A DNA stretch of 64,000 nucleotides from Stratiolaelaps scimitus (GCA_019614645.1 JABWDB010000006.1:8494001-8558000), one strand, 5' to 3'. Positions 47,461 through 60,877 are shown, counted from the stretch's first letter. Made by a program: numbers and translations. The notes: generated by a model from the letters alone, not told the origin.

Positions 47461-47866
47461 TCGAATCACGTTTAACGATTAAATTCGACTGGCGAAAACA
47501 TAAATGATCAAGTGAATTTCAATATAGATGGCCGTAGTTGGAGAATCCATTTTCGTAGATAGTAGGTGATTATCAGCGCGATGTCATTCATAGATGGGTG
47601 GGGATATTTTTCACTAGGATGATTATATGTACAGTTAAGACTTATAATATTGATGTTAACCTGTAACCGGAAGCAACAACAGTTAAAATGATTGGCGGAG
47701 ATACAGGTTTAAAAACTTTAGCCAAAGCAGGGTACACCATGCCAAAAGATCTATCTATATTTTTACCTTTTATCTGAAGGGTAACGGCTCTTTAATATAC
47801 GGATTGTTCTCTTCATGGTGAACGCCAATCTTGAGAGATACAACACAATATTATAGATGTCGGCTA
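47461..47866. other. AT-rich non-coding stretch
   Basis: No motif recognised. Confidence 0.5.
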
Positions 47867-47910
47867 ATTAGCTTAATTGCCATCTTGATAATGCTCAAGT
47901 TCAAGTGACA
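47867..47910 (-). repeat. LINE/SINE shared 3' tail, copy f
   Basis: On the minus strand: CACTTGAACTTGAGCATTATCAAG, then GGCAATTAAGC. A divergent copy of the core. It lies about 0.5 kb downstream, on the minus strand, of the reverse transcriptase remnant at 48.4-49.1 kb, so it may be that element's 3' end. Confidence 0.45.
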
Positions 47911-47999
47911 ACAAACACAAAACAGTGAGGGATGTCTTCACATGGTCATTAACGTTTCATACCATTATTATGATGTTATAATTATATAAGTCAACATTA

Positions 48000-48428
48000 T
48001 TATTATTATTTCACTGACACATTTTATTACAGGACTATTAACATTATGTATTATTTACATGTTCTACAATTCCTTTGATAGATTTCTTCACTGACGAACG
48101 TGGGCGACTCTCTCTCTCTCTTTCTCTTTCTCGAGGATGGGATTATTTTTCTTAAGGCATTGTTCTGGAGATATTTTGCCATATTAGTTAATCTTAGATG
48201 GCTACCTCTCCATATATAGAGCAAACGTAACATAACATCGGGTAAAGTAACGCCTTCTACATCAGAAAAGGATCCTTCCTAGAAATAGCAGTTTCTTTGA
48301 CCATTCGGGGTACCTCAATAGTCGCATAGCATTTAGGCGCTCTTCGGCTACCAAATGTTAATGACTACCATTTCATTGTCTCTTGAAGGTTTACCCCTAA
48401 GCCGGCTAACAGTCTTGGACAATAAAAA
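48000..48428. other. Non-coding stretch, possibly decayed LINE 3' part
   Basis: Contains CT runs at 48107-48132. No recognisable reading frame beyond the reverse transcriptase remnant upstream on the minus strand. Confidence 0.4.
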
Positions 48429-48429
48429 T

Positions 48430-49135
48430 TGTGACCCACTAAGTGTAACCTGTCTTTGAGGCGTGTGAAACAGTATTAGTCCCCGTCTTATTGGCATTAA
48501 CAACCAGGTCGAAGGTCTTGAAAGTTTCAATGACCGCGTGTACGTGCTCTGGAGCGGGCCGTATGTCACCGATAAGCCTAGCGGGTTCAAGACGAAATAG
48601 CAGCATCGAGGTGTCATCATCGGTATAAACGATCGTTCGACGGCCGTTGCCATCCGATACGTTCAGCAGAATGTGATTTCTATATACGATGAACATGTAG
48701 GGTCCGAGTACTGAACCTTGATTTGTATCGATGTTGACTGCCTCCCAAGTGGACTCGACATGGCCTATGCTTACTGTCTGCCTTCTACATGACAGGTATG
48801 ATTTGAACCAGTTGACCGTGCCGGCGTGTATTGCAGACATTCCAACATTTGCATGAAGATCGAATGGTGTAAACAATTAAATGCTGCATCGACATCATCT
48901 AGAAACACCACAGAAGGAAACTTCCTTATTCTCAGCTGTATCACTGATTTCCAGCCAGAGGTGTGCGAGAGCAACTTCAGTCGACCGCGACCTACGGAAA
49001 TCAAGCTAACTGGGTGAGAAGGATTTCAATGGTTCGAGCTACCTCTCAAGTCCGCTAGTCACTAACTTCTCAAAAAGCTTGAACGATTAATCGACTACGT
49101 TCGACTATTTGGCGGTAATTCGCAGCTCGGTTAAG
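48430..49135 (-). pseudogene. Non-LTR (LINE, jockey/CR1-like) reverse transcriptase remnant
   Basis: Reading the minus strand, the order of motifs is correct for a LINE reverse transcriptase. NYRQI (about 49101-49120, for NYRPI) is followed by FEKLVTSGLER (about 49050-49080), RRSRSTEVALAHLWLEI (about 48955-49000), VFLDDVDAAFNCLHHSI (48860-48915, first catalytic Asp region), WFKSYLSCRRQTV, QGSVLGP (about 48700-48722) and VYTDDDT (about 48612-48630, the YADD active site with Ala to Thr and an extra Asp). The match then fades. At least two frame changes and several stops separate the blocks, so the gene is dead. The N-terminal endonuclease is absent. Confidence 0.87.
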
Positions 49136-50352
49136 CTCACCCAGATTATTTCAACAGCTTGTTAGGTACATTGGCGGCTCTGCAGCGCCATCCAGCTTTA
49201 GTAGCCCTCATCGAGGGCAGTACAAAAGAAGTGACACCTTTTGCACCTCTGAACTTTTGCAGCGAGTCTACTCATGAGTGCAAGGTGTCAGACGAAACCG
49301 AAAAATAGGTCATGAGCCTAAGGTGAGACAGGATCACGATAAAGGCAAGCTAAGGACACTCGTATTCGGAAATTAGGATAATTCATAAGGTGTTAGAAAA
49401 GCATAGCGAACTAGATTCTCATTCAAACGACTATTTGGCAAAGTCTCTGAGAAACGAACGTGCAGCTGGCCAGCGGGTTCCCGAGCATGTTTATATTCCG
49501 AGAAGTACAATACGACCTAAGATTAGGCTTCACCGACCTATCCCACTCCATCGTTCTCGGTATATCGTTTTCGGAAAGAGATGCCGCTTGAGACGTTTAG
49601 ATGTAATAGAAGATAAAGCCAGATCTATTGAGTAGGATGTATGAACGCCTTGGAGCTCATGTCTTTCAAGGGGGTCTTCGCTAAGATGACGCGTGTTCGT
49701 TGTGATGCTGAAACAGGATGCTGTCTCACTCGATCCGTTTCTCACACTCTGCTCAGACCGGACCAAGCAGCCTGAGGCGGAGAACCACGCTGGCATAATA
49801 ATTACATGATATCCGTCTGCCGCTGACGAACAGATAGATGTTTAATGGACTCGTGCCACGGTGAATCTGAACCGCTTGTCTCTCGCGGCAGTCACAGTCA
49901 AATCTGTGGGCAAAATCCATCGAATCCTCCGCTAACAAGTTCATATTTCATTGAACTCGATGATAGCTTGTATATTTGACAGTGAGTAGAGCATGTGGTG
50001 CCCAACGCTATGCTCAGAATTCGCCTAGTCAAAATGTTCGTTCATGTAACACAAAAAGTGCTTCATCGGCGACGATTGCGAGGACCTCAAAGATTTCGTC
50101 TTTTGTTTTATTTTATTTCTTTGCCTACGACGACGATTCGCTGAACGTTCGTTTCTACTGCTGTTTTTTCAATGAAAACCGTGGAATTCTATCTTTCGCG
50201 ATTGGGCGAAATGGAGACATTTGATGAAAACTCCAACCCACCGGAAACACGATGAGCGCAGATCACCCTGATATATTTTCACGTGAATCTTCGAACAAAT
50301 AGAAACACAGTTACTATCAGATGCTTCTTTGTATAACATAACATAACATTTG
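49136..50352. other. Non-coding stretch
   Basis: No recognised motif. Short frames only (49390-49635 plus, 49530-49796 minus). Confidence 0.45.
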
Positions 50353-50420
50353 CGGTTTATTTCCGGAACTGCAATTTTACAATGCTTAAGTTCTCGATTA
50401 ATAAATAGGGTGAAATAGGA
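50353..50420 (-). repeat. LINE/SINE shared 3' tail, copy g
   Basis: On the minus strand: GAGAACTTAAGCATTGTAAAA, then TTGCAGTTCCGGAAATAAACCG. Similar to copy a over about 65 bases, including an upstream AATAGGGT-type block (plus-strand reading). It is followed on the minus strand by a short ATGTT repeat. Confidence 0.68.
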
Positions 50421-50493
50421 AATGCACAAGCGAAGAGACTGCCCAAAAGGAATTTTCACAAGACACAATTTTTATGAACACCTTATAATACTC

Positions 50494-50495
<2 letters not shown>

Positions 50496-50551
<56 letters not shown>
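50496..50551. repeat. (AT)n microsatellite
   Basis: Uninterrupted AT dinucleotide tract of about 56 bases. Confidence 0.97.
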
Positions 50552-50553
<2 letters not shown>

Positions 50554-51495
50554 GCAAAGCGTCATAGAGAACTAGCTACCTATAGATCTTCTGGGGAGTG
50601 ATTTCTAAACGGGGTCCCACCCTGAGATACAAAGCGTTCAATTTCACATACCTACGACAGTACAACCGCGTGGAGCCGCACGGATTCCCCTATTTAACAT
50701 GTATTCAAATCGAGTTCTGCGATTAAAAATTAACCCAACAAAGATAAATCACTGATAGCGAAAACAGTGCGCCGGCAGCTTTGGTGCACCTAAATGACAC
50801 ACATTCGCTCACTACATGCCGATCGCTTCATCACTCCTATGTTTTTTTTTTCGTTCGGTGGTTAAGCTACTTCCTGCACCCGGTCTGCGGCCTACAAATA
50901 GTTCGCTTCCCCCATATCAATATACCGAGCTTTAGCTCGTGTTCAAAAATTGCTCCCAGATAGCGAATACTCAAATATAGCACACATCGTACTATACAGC
51001 CCTCTCCTCGCAGCCGTCTCCCTCGCTCTCCAAAGCTATTTGTCGTTCATTGCCATTATTTCGCCTTGTGCCGAACTTAGCCATAAATGACGAAGGGGCC
51101 AGCCACGATCATTAAATGCAGCACACAGAGGGGACATATTTCTCGTCGTTTGATCCGTCTATGGGCCAAAGAAACTTGGGCTTCTGTAATAATAATGGTA
51201 AAAGCGTCTATGGCTATTGTAAATGGGGAATACCGCGCTTGTTGTAAACGATCTAATATCTGCTCAAATCTGTATAATCATGTTATAATTATGATAACAA
51301 TTGCGTGGTGTTGCCTATTCTAGATTAAGAACATATTCAAACTTGCATTTACTTCGAATGTTTGAATCAGCAGAGATCAATAGGAGAGAAAAAAAACGTC
51401 GTCCGCATTAAATCCTAACTGAGGTCCCCTTAATTCAAATAACCACAACCCAAATGGTTATCTCCGAGCAATAGACATTCAACAGCTATCTAGTT
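50552..51495. other. Non-coding stretch
   Basis: A T9 run near 50841. No gene recognised. Confidence 0.5.
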
Positions 51496-52540
51496 ATTGG
51501 TTCAGATCTCTCCGTTGTTTTCGACTCTGATTCCGTGCCGTCACAGATCAGTGGCCACATCGAAGGATTCCGGATACAGCCAATGTCGTCCTAGAGGATT
51601 GATCGCGATTTCGTTTGACGACACCGGATGCAGCATCAACTGCCAATGCAGTCCTCCCAACGCTGTCAGCAGCTCGATTTCAGAGCTATCGTTCGTGGCC
51701 ATACCTCGCCACCCCGTCCCCAGTGAGTCGAACTCAACCCAATGCAAGTTGTTGTTCAAGCAGCAGGAGACACACGTGGGCGAGGAGCTCGAACGGGACC
51801 TGTAGTGCAACCACCTCGAGCGGGTGACAACCCCCTAGGTGAGTCACTTTTAGGAATGTCCATGGGCGTGAGTGTCCATAGCTGAGTGTTTGCTGCGTAT
51901 AGCGTATGTGTGTGTGTTGTAGTTGTCTTGTCATTGCCGATTCACATTCCAATGGAGATTTCGCTGGACTTGAACGCTGGCCCAAGCCGTCAAGCGACGT
52001 CTGCACCTCCCTTCTACACCGACTGGTTCGTACAGCTGATTCCACCACGCGATGCGAACCCCTCGGCACCACCCCACCATCAACAACAGCGCCGACGACA
52101 GCATGAACTACAATGCAAGCAGACAGAGAGAAACTGTCGGACAAATTGTCGTCTCCTCAGAGGAGCCTCAACACACAACGGGGCGAGCACACAGAACGGA
52201 CGAGGGCACCAGGCAGCGATAGATATATAGAGAATGAGCGGCCATCGGCGGCAGATGAACAGCAAATCGCTTGCACTGTGCAACGATTTGCTGCTGTTGG
52301 CCTCTTTCAGATAGATATGAAGTGGTAGCGGCGGCGGCCGTGCTCTGCTGTTCGACAGAATGGACCACGGCGCAGAACAGAGAGTATTCGGAGTCTACTG
52401 CCGTTATATGCAACAATACCCGTAGGGCTGGTATCAGTGGTAGTAGTAGTTGTAGTAGTGGTAGTAATATTATAGTTATTAACATGTGTGCTTTGCCCAT
52501 ATCCAGTGTGAAGAGGCGGGCAGAGGGGAAGAACTAGCTG
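51496..52540. other. GC-rich patch with unassigned open frames
   Basis: A minus frame open from about 51835 to 51541 has balanced, non-repetitive codon content and a Trp-rich translation (HWVEFD, GLHWQLMLHP, RHWLYPESFD), but no family was recognised. A plus-strand ATG at 51742 opens 32 codons that run into a donor-like CTAG/GTGAGT at 51839. The two are mutually exclusive interpretations. TAG-rich tracts lie at 52437-52466. Confidence 0.3.
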
Positions 52541-53900
52541 TTCACGGGGGGACCCATGAACCGACTCTTGGGCTGATCACATTCAGACATAAATGGTGCT
52601 ATACTCTTTTGTCCATTCATTTTATATAGGACAGCGGGTGACAATTGTCGTAGGCACAAGAGCGCATAGCTGAGATGGGCTATACCTGATCACTCTGATA
52701 GGCTTAGCATTATAAAGGTTAGGTCAGGTCGGGGGGGGGGGGGGAGGGCAAACGTAGGTTTTAACACACTATTTAACACATGACAAATATTCTAGCCACG
52801 CTGTTTACCAGGGGTCTCTACACATCTAAGCACTCGCGTCTCTAAAACGTCTAACACTACGTGTCACTGTAGATCTCAGATGAGGTTTTCGAAAGGTGAA
52901 CCTCTCATGTCTGTTTCAATGTCTCACGAGCAGAGAAAGCGGAAATGAAAACAAAAATTAGAAAAATATTCACCGAAGTCATAGGCTAATAAAGAAACCG
53001 TGCTAACTAGCTTTACGGCCCTCCATCTATTTCGTTGTATACAGGATACGCCAGTTCGATACAGTGCACTGAAGCTCAGATCTATTATAATAATTATTAT
53101 TATTATATAAGGTGCGCTTGAAAATACCTCTCCGGGTAAGACTGAACATTAATAACTGTGCGTGCGCTGAAACTCTCCTAGCAGGTACTACTATCCGCCA
53201 GCTGCTTGCAGTAGATCATATAATGCTACTCTATCTATGAATAATTCATATGGCGAGAGTCTTGATTGGAATGATGTACATATGTATACTTCAGCCGTGT
53301 ATACTTCACAAATGTTCGTGAATGTTAACCATTTGACGAGATAGAGACCGACTTCGGATGACATGACCTAAATGCGGATTTCCTTCGAGAATTAGTAAGT
53401 CCGTACGCTCAGAGTGTCAGCGTGATGTTAACGGACACTTTATTGACACTTGTTTTTATATGGTTCCACCTTGGTGTTCATCGGCGAACGTCTACGAAAC
53501 AACATGTCCAATCATGGACCTTTATTTATGGACAGGCCATCCTGATCTATTCGCTGTTTGTGCTATCCATATTGAAGCCACATCCCAGTCACCTCGCCCG
53601 TGTGTGGGTCATGGGTGCGCTGCTATCATTTACACATGTTAATGCATGCTAATACTTTCCTTATGTTGATTGGCCACAGCCAGCGATTAATACTAGAGAA
53701 TATAGTCTATCAGATGATGTCGATGGGCATCGATGCTGTCGAGACGCCTTACAAAAGCCTATGGTGGTGTCGACGATCAACAGTGGACTCAGTCGCTGGC
53801 TGCATCCCCTCATCTTCTCACAGACAGATCCTCGCTCCTTATTTTCCCTTCACTCGCTTCAAGTTTAGACCGTTGTCTCGCAGCAGAGCAACGCACTTAT
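52541..53900. other. Non-coding stretch
   Basis: AT-rich, with an (ATT)n segment at about 53085-53106. No gene recognised. Confidence 0.5.
52731..52744 (+). repeat. Poly-G tract
   Basis: G14 on the plus strand. Confidence 0.95.
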
Positions 53901-55110
53901 AGAGGAGAGACTATCGTTCGAGTATCGTTCGAGGCATCTCATCAGCACGATCAGCACCAGATCGGTATCATATAACGCGGATCCGGCGTTCGCGTAATCT
54001 GACCCCCGAGTCCCGCAACGAACGGTGGATTCCAATTCATCCGTTCGCTCCTCCATGCTTCCATCCTTCCCTCCGCTGGGGGGGGGGGGGCAACCTCCAC
54101 CGCTGCTTTGCCATGGGCTGTGATTTGCACTTTTGCAACGCTAAACGCTTCCCTGAGTTTGGCCTCGGCGCTTGTCTAGCGAGAAAGAACGATCGCCCCT
54201 CGGCAAACACTCAGGAGTCGAATGTCAAATCCTGCTCACTGATATTCTCCTCGGCTGCCTTTGCTCCTATCATCTGGACATCTGGGCAGCACATCCTTTG
54301 GACGACATCTATACAGCCTGCACGTGTCCTTGACGCGCCAGCACTGGCAACTCGCCCTATCTAACGCGTCGTGGCTTCCACCTTCTGCTGATCAAGTGAC
54401 TTCGGTGCAAACACAGGGCACGCTAGATGGCAGGATTTGACTTGAAACTGAAATTGGTCGTGTGCACAGTGCCGACTGACAGGCATATCCTTGTTGAAGG
54501 AATCCATTGAAATGGGCCTGAGGCCCCAAGGAAGACAAGGAGATGAGAAGCACACAGATGAACAGTGTAAACCCATCTCTCGCTCGCTCTCTCTCTCTCT
54601 CTCTGCAAAAGAAATCGAGGGGTTTGCTGCTTCGACGACAGCGAGGACTGGTGAATATTTTACCCGATGCTTTGGATGGCTGTAGCTGTATAGCTAGCGG
54701 CTGGCTGGCTGACTTAGGTTTCGGCAACCGTTACAGCAGAGGCATCGATGCCTTAAAAGCATTTCGCCATTATATGCAACCAAGCGAGCAACCGAAGTCG
54801 CATTGCAGTGACCGACGGTCCCGTCCACTTCGCTGACATCGCCACCCCTAGAGAGGCCACAGCCAGGATAGCAAGCACAGCCGGCACGAGCAGCCTTCGA
54901 GGGCACTGGGCGTCTCGGTCACACCGGCGCCCTGCTGCTTCGACCCATAATATACACTCCCCCAATTTTGCTCTCCCGTTCTAAGTATCACTGGTTTGCC
55001 CTGTAAGCATAACGCCGCTAATGGACAATCTGTGTGTGAACGTACCGGTCGTCGAAAGGCTGCTGGACCCGACCGCTTGCTAACGAATCTCGGGCGGGGT
55101 ACCACGGAAC
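53901..55110. other. Moderately GC-rich patch
   Basis: CT run at 54583-54604. Frames are open on both strands without a recognisable domain (for example 54392-54727 minus, 54543-54836 plus). Confidence 0.4.
54078..54090 (+). repeat. Poly-G tract
   Basis: G13 on the plus strand. Confidence 0.95.
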
Positions 55111-55757
55111 GTTGGGCTCTTGAGCGTACTCTCAGCGATGATCATTAGCGGGGAGGCTTTAACCATAGCTAATCCACGTGTTTTCTCACAGCATGCGACA
55201 AAGAAGCTTCGCGACAACTCTATAATATGGCTAGAGGAAATATAAATAGCAAAATTCAACATACAAGTGTTATACATACGTGTTACCAGGTTATTGCATC
55301 GTTCGTCTCAGGCTATAGTGCAATGAAGGGCAATCAAACTGGAATTGGCCTATCTGTCCTATATGAAGTCAGCTACGAAAAGTAGACACCTTTTCAGGTT
55401 GCCACACCGTATTACGAGTAAATATTTAGTTAAATCCACAGCCGGACAAGGGTATGATCAATGCATGCATGCATTCAAGAGATATTTATGTCCATGGCGT
55501 CCATACTCGTCAAGATCCCTGTAGTATCTTAAAGGGTTACAGCACTCCTTATTAGCAAATACTCCTAGTACGCCTAGTCAATTTAGACGACAGCAATAGC
55601 TGTAATATAGAAGAACTCGTGCAAAAAAACGATAAAATATTATCTATGAGCCAGTGCCCTCGGAATTATCCCATTAATCGTGGCCTAGAGGGCTATTACT
55701 AGACAAAACAACTTTCGTTAGACACGCCAACTACTGAACAATTACGAAATGTATTAG

Positions 55758-55758
<1 letters not shown>
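55111..55758. other. AT-rich non-coding stretch
   Basis: No motif recognised apart from a short ATGCATGCATGC segment near 55462. Confidence 0.5.
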
Positions 55759-55817
<59 letters not shown>

Positions 55818-55826
55818 ATATATATG
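55759..55826. repeat. (TA)n microsatellite
   Basis: TA dinucleotide tract of about 67 bases with a single C interruption near 55816; the longest simple repeat in the window. Confidence 0.97.
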
Positions 55827-56624
55827 TAAGAACGTCATCATACGAAGATTCGTCGTACTACACAATATCAATTAATCAGTTAAGGTACTGCAAACGACGG
55901 TAGACGAAACCCCAAAATAATTAGCTTGTGTCTACCTTTGAGCGGCGTTTAGAGTCGGCGAATAACGTTCTAATCTGAATCCTACTTTCAGAACATTTCA
56001 ACAAATCCAACAAATCGTATCCGGCCCTAGAAATTGTCCCTGGCAGCCACTGTGACAGTGTCTCCTCCGTTGCGTCCTGAGTTGTATTTCTTTTCTCGTT
56101 AGCTAGTTTATACGTTTGTGGCTATCTGGCCTCATCTGCGGGGTCTTTTTTCTTTTCAAGGCCAAAAAAAAAGCGATTGCGTGTCAGGACCACAAAGCAT
56201 GCTCCTTTCCGGCGCTGCGCTCCTATTTGGCCTTCTCCCGGGATCTCTTCGCGGCGGGGCCGGCTTTCAGGCGCGAAGACGATAGCTCGTTACGTTACGA
56301 AGGAGACACAACAGCGGCCTATCCGGCCCACGCAGCTGGATTGGACCCACCTATCCGAGCGGTCCACGGTCGGGCCAAAGCTAGACGGTTCTGACAAAAA
56401 AAAAAGAAGAAACTCTGCGGCGGGATCATATCGTTCGTTCTTTTATTCGGCAAAGGAATCGTTGTGATTGTTATTTCGTTCGGCCGTGTAGGGGCCAAAG
56501 TGCGCCGGCATCATCCTATAATATTAGTTGTTTCTTTGGTAGCTATTTAGGCCTGCGGGGATTTTGTGCCGTTATAATAATGTGATGGCAAAAACAGGGG
56601 TAGATGCTAAATATAGTAGCACAT
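55827..56624. other. Non-coding stretch with small GC-rich patch
   Basis: GC rises at about 56190-56390. The frames at 56116-56467 (plus) are unrecognised. Confidence 0.45.
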
Positions 56625-56647
56625 TATATATATATATATATATATAT
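56625..56647. repeat. (TA)n microsatellite
   Basis: TA dinucleotide tract. Confidence 0.92.
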
Positions 56648-59600
56648 GTTATGCATTACATGCATGTGCCCATATACGTTAATGGCATCTCGTGTACGCG
56701 TAATAATAATGACTATCGTACTCTGCACACGTAAGTAGCACCAAATCACGTAAATCGGCAGTTGACCCCCGAATGGTTAGGTGCGTCACCATATACAGGC
56801 ACGGGTACAACGGCGCCCAGAATGGGAAGGTTACATTGTATCGTGCGTCGGTGGCCGTCTTCAGCAAATTTACGGGCACGGGTTGAAAAATCAGCAGCGG
56901 GCGATCACGTTACGTACCCAACCCCCTATATGATTAAATACTACCCATGAAAAGGCGCAGGTGTTAAGAGTAGTGACACTTGGCAAAATATTTTTGCAGA
57001 CTGGAACACAAACTCCACCCGGGTTGTTGCTCGTAGCCGGCTGCGAGAGGACATGTGGCTCCGTGCAAACGTGGGTATGTGCGTTAGTTCTGCTGAGCTT
57101 GAGACAAATGTCTCCTAAACAGGATTAACAGCTAATTGACTAATCACGTTTAGCTAAAGCCAGCGCAGTGTGCTGGCTGGACAGTGTTGCCACCTTCAGA
57201 TAAGATCCACTCGCGTCGGTCATCTGGCTGACGGGTACCATTTAGCTCGACCTGCTGAGTTCGCTGGAGTCTGCCCGTACACCGCCACATTGAATACAGC
57301 GACGTAAGAACGGTACTGTCTGTGTGATATGCATATATAATTGCGAATAAAATTATAACTTCAATTTGTTCCAACTGAATAAAATACCAACTTCAAGCCT
57401 CGGTATAATACATTCAGGGACACAAGGCGAAATTGTTCGATGTCATGACGGGAAGCGAACTACGGTAATACAAATGCAATTCCGTAGATGTTAAATGTTG
57501 ACTGAGAATCAGCGCCGAACAGATTCGATTTGTAGATTAGGTATGGTAGTCAAAAATTTTAATTATTATTATTATATTATTTTAATTATTATACTGTGTG
57601 GATATTTAACAGCTTGTGTGAAACTGTATAAATCATTACAAAATGATTACTGATAAAAGTCAATACATCGGCTAGCGTGCCAGAAAGCCGAAAGTCGCGA
57701 ATCGACATGAATGAGAGGCGATCAGTAACGCTTCACAGTGACCATCATCACATCGTGGGAACTCGGGCTCTTTTTAACTGTGTCCACTGAATTTCCGTTT
57801 GCTGGCAGTGACTTTTCAAATTTACGTTGCCGATTTGCTTTCGGTGAATATGTTGTGTCGGGAGTATTCCAGCACAGCCATTAAGCATAATCGAATATAA
57901 TAATCTAACGGAATACTCGATCAGGTTTCAGTAACACGTGAGATTGTTACCAAACGAGAGCTTTTTGAGGCTTGCCCCGCATATACGCCACCCATGAGCC
58001 GGCTCCTGTCATATCCATAGCTTATGAGCATGCTATGTCGTTTTGAATCGCAAGGGAGCAAAAGTTATCTCCAAGACCAGTTATTGTATTACACATGGTA
58101 GACTTAGTCAAATCTACACATCTTATATCGGTAGCCGGGTAATTTAGTCCAGCTTCTCATAGGTACGCTACTGTGAGTCGACACCAGTGCACAACAGTCA
58201 CAGCTTCGTGGGATACACCAGAACAAGGAGTATACGAAATAGCAAAAAATCATCCATAAGTATTACAGCTTGCGCTAGAACGCCTACCCTCTTTCCCACT
58301 TTCAGCTGCTCGCTAAATAACAATACACTATCCGTGTGGTACACTCTACCACGAGAGTAATTCACATTGATTTGTGATGAAGGAGTAATCGCAGTAACAG
58401 AATAAGCTCTCTACCACCCACACACTCAATGTGCTGCTTCGTGTACGTCCACTACACACATGAGGCTTCCCTGTGTACCACTCGATTTAATATGGCTGTC
58501 CCGCTGTTGCCTAGCTGGGAATGGATGCATTGGCGAGGTTCGCCGGGCGATTCCTAACAGATATAGCAGATATCCCTATTTACTCGAAAACGTCTGAGGC
58601 ATATCAGGTAGGGGAACAGCTGAGGGTCAGCTCGAACAATAATTGGATAGCTAAACATTGATCAATGGTACTACGCAGACTTCTAAACTAAAAGGCGGTT
58701 AGATAACAACCACTTATATAAAAGTATAAGTAACCAATATATAAGTCTGTCGCCCTTGGAATACCTGGCAATCAGGAGTAGATAGACGGACACGCGCATG
58801 TTCGGCTACCTGCTCTGAGCAGTGATTGTGATTGACTTCATCGTTACTCACATTACATATCCCAAGTGAAATGAAGCAAGACAGATTTTCTGCCGCCTGA
58901 GCTATCAGAGGATAATAAGGGATAGCTGGGGACCAGAGGGGGGGACATGCTTTTAATAGGGGGTGCACTGAGAGTTGAGCCTATAATTTATCTATAATAT
59001 TTTAAAATACAATAGAAGCTATATACCCTTAAAAGCATTCTAAGGCACAAGGTTCTTATAGAAGAAAGAGAGAGAGAGACAGAGAGTGGACTTTACTAAC
59101 ACGGTTTGTTAGGCATCCGATCGAGCTTGGCGTGGCGTCCAATTAATCACGACGTGTATTATGAAAGAAGTTCAAGCCCAGCCATAATACGTACCTCACG
59201 AAAATATTATGAAACATTAATTATTTAGTACACGTTGCCCCAGCTGGGATCACTGGATATTGCCAAAGGAAGTTTCTGTCCACATCGAAATTCATTAAAG
59301 CCTAGGGTCATTGTTCCCACACGGCCTTGGATTGGCTAGCAACGACGGGTGTTTGCGCCATGTGCAACCCCATTCAATGGTCCACGCGATTGTGGCGTCG
59401 TGGGCATTGTACACAATGACACTATAGTCCGCCCTTCGGTGCAACAATAGTGAAGAGCCTTGCAGTGTCCGAGGCAGAAGGCAGCGGTTGCCCGGATATC
59501 GTGACATGTCCACGTCAGGGAATACTGTACCCAGCCGCATCTAGCTACAGAAATTGCTGTTACTTGACATGAATGTATATGCCATCAGAACTCTAAACGT

Positions 59601-60877
59601 TTACTGTCATCAAATACTTTACCTATCTCGCATAGCAACCGTGTATTCCCCGGGCAGACCTATGTGAATCTATATCATATGTGTACTGTTACCCCTCTCG
59701 GAAAATGCCACAGTAATCGATAATTGTCGATTTTGAAGGTAACGTTCCGTACATTTGTCCTTCCTTTCAGTATTTACGACCTCTAAATCTACACCCATGA
59801 TAGGCGAGCGAAGAAACTACAGAGAAAAAACCCAGAAGAAGTTTTTTTTCACGAGGACAGCCAAGTTGCGTAGAAAAAATCCCGCGAGCCCTTAAGGGAG
59901 CCCTTTGGCCCAACTTTGACATCCTCTGTAATCGCTTCCTATAGCTAGTCTCTTCTTTTGCTTCGATAGTGAACTATACGCTACTGTGTATTATATAAAT
60001 GCGTATTAAATAAAACATATTTATAAACCACCACACTGTTTGTAAAATAGGTATATTATAATATTACACAACTCGTGTGAATAAAAAGAGAAGAAAATAA
60101 ATGCGTATTCACATGAGCAGTGAACGGTGAATGTGACGATGATGACGGTGATATTGTTTTCGTTATTGTTCAAATGTGTGTACTTGAAAAAACAAAAAAA
60201 AAGGCAGCAGACTAAATAACACCTCATTATTTACTCATGAACGCCTACTTTCGGAATACCGTCAAACGTTACTTAGTTCCCCATACGGTCACAGGGCGTT
60301 CGGCAAAATGTGCACACCACATGTGTACAACGCCCAGTAGAAAATCAATCAATGAGTCAAGCTGCAATAACATCTTGTCAAAATGGACTGAAAGCTTGCG
60401 CAGTAAATTGCACAGTGACAGCGCCTAGCAACGCCTATATGATGCGGAGACAGCGAGCAGCTAGATATGCGTTTGTCTCCATCGTCAATACACGAATGAT
60501 TTAGGGAGATTACGATTCGAGGGAGTGAATTCATTGGCTGCCCGTATGTCCTGAGGGACAATGCACAGCCCTGAGAATACATTTACATAATTTATATGCT
60601 TGCAGCGTCTGTGTGTGTGTCTGCGTGTGAGCCGAAGTATTAAGTGAGTTGATACGGGTTGTCGCTGCCGAAGCAACTGAAGAAACGGAGATACGCCTTA
60701 GATGAGATGGGGTGACAGTCCAGCCGCTGCGCTGGCCGCAAAAAAAATTAAGAGGGAATGACTGAGCGGGAACGAGTGCGCCCACCGATCTGGCGCCGGC
60801 AGTCAGAGACGGAGAATGCTCAGGGCTGATCAGTCATTGCGATAAAGCAGCTACTGGAGCGATCAGCCATGCTGAGA

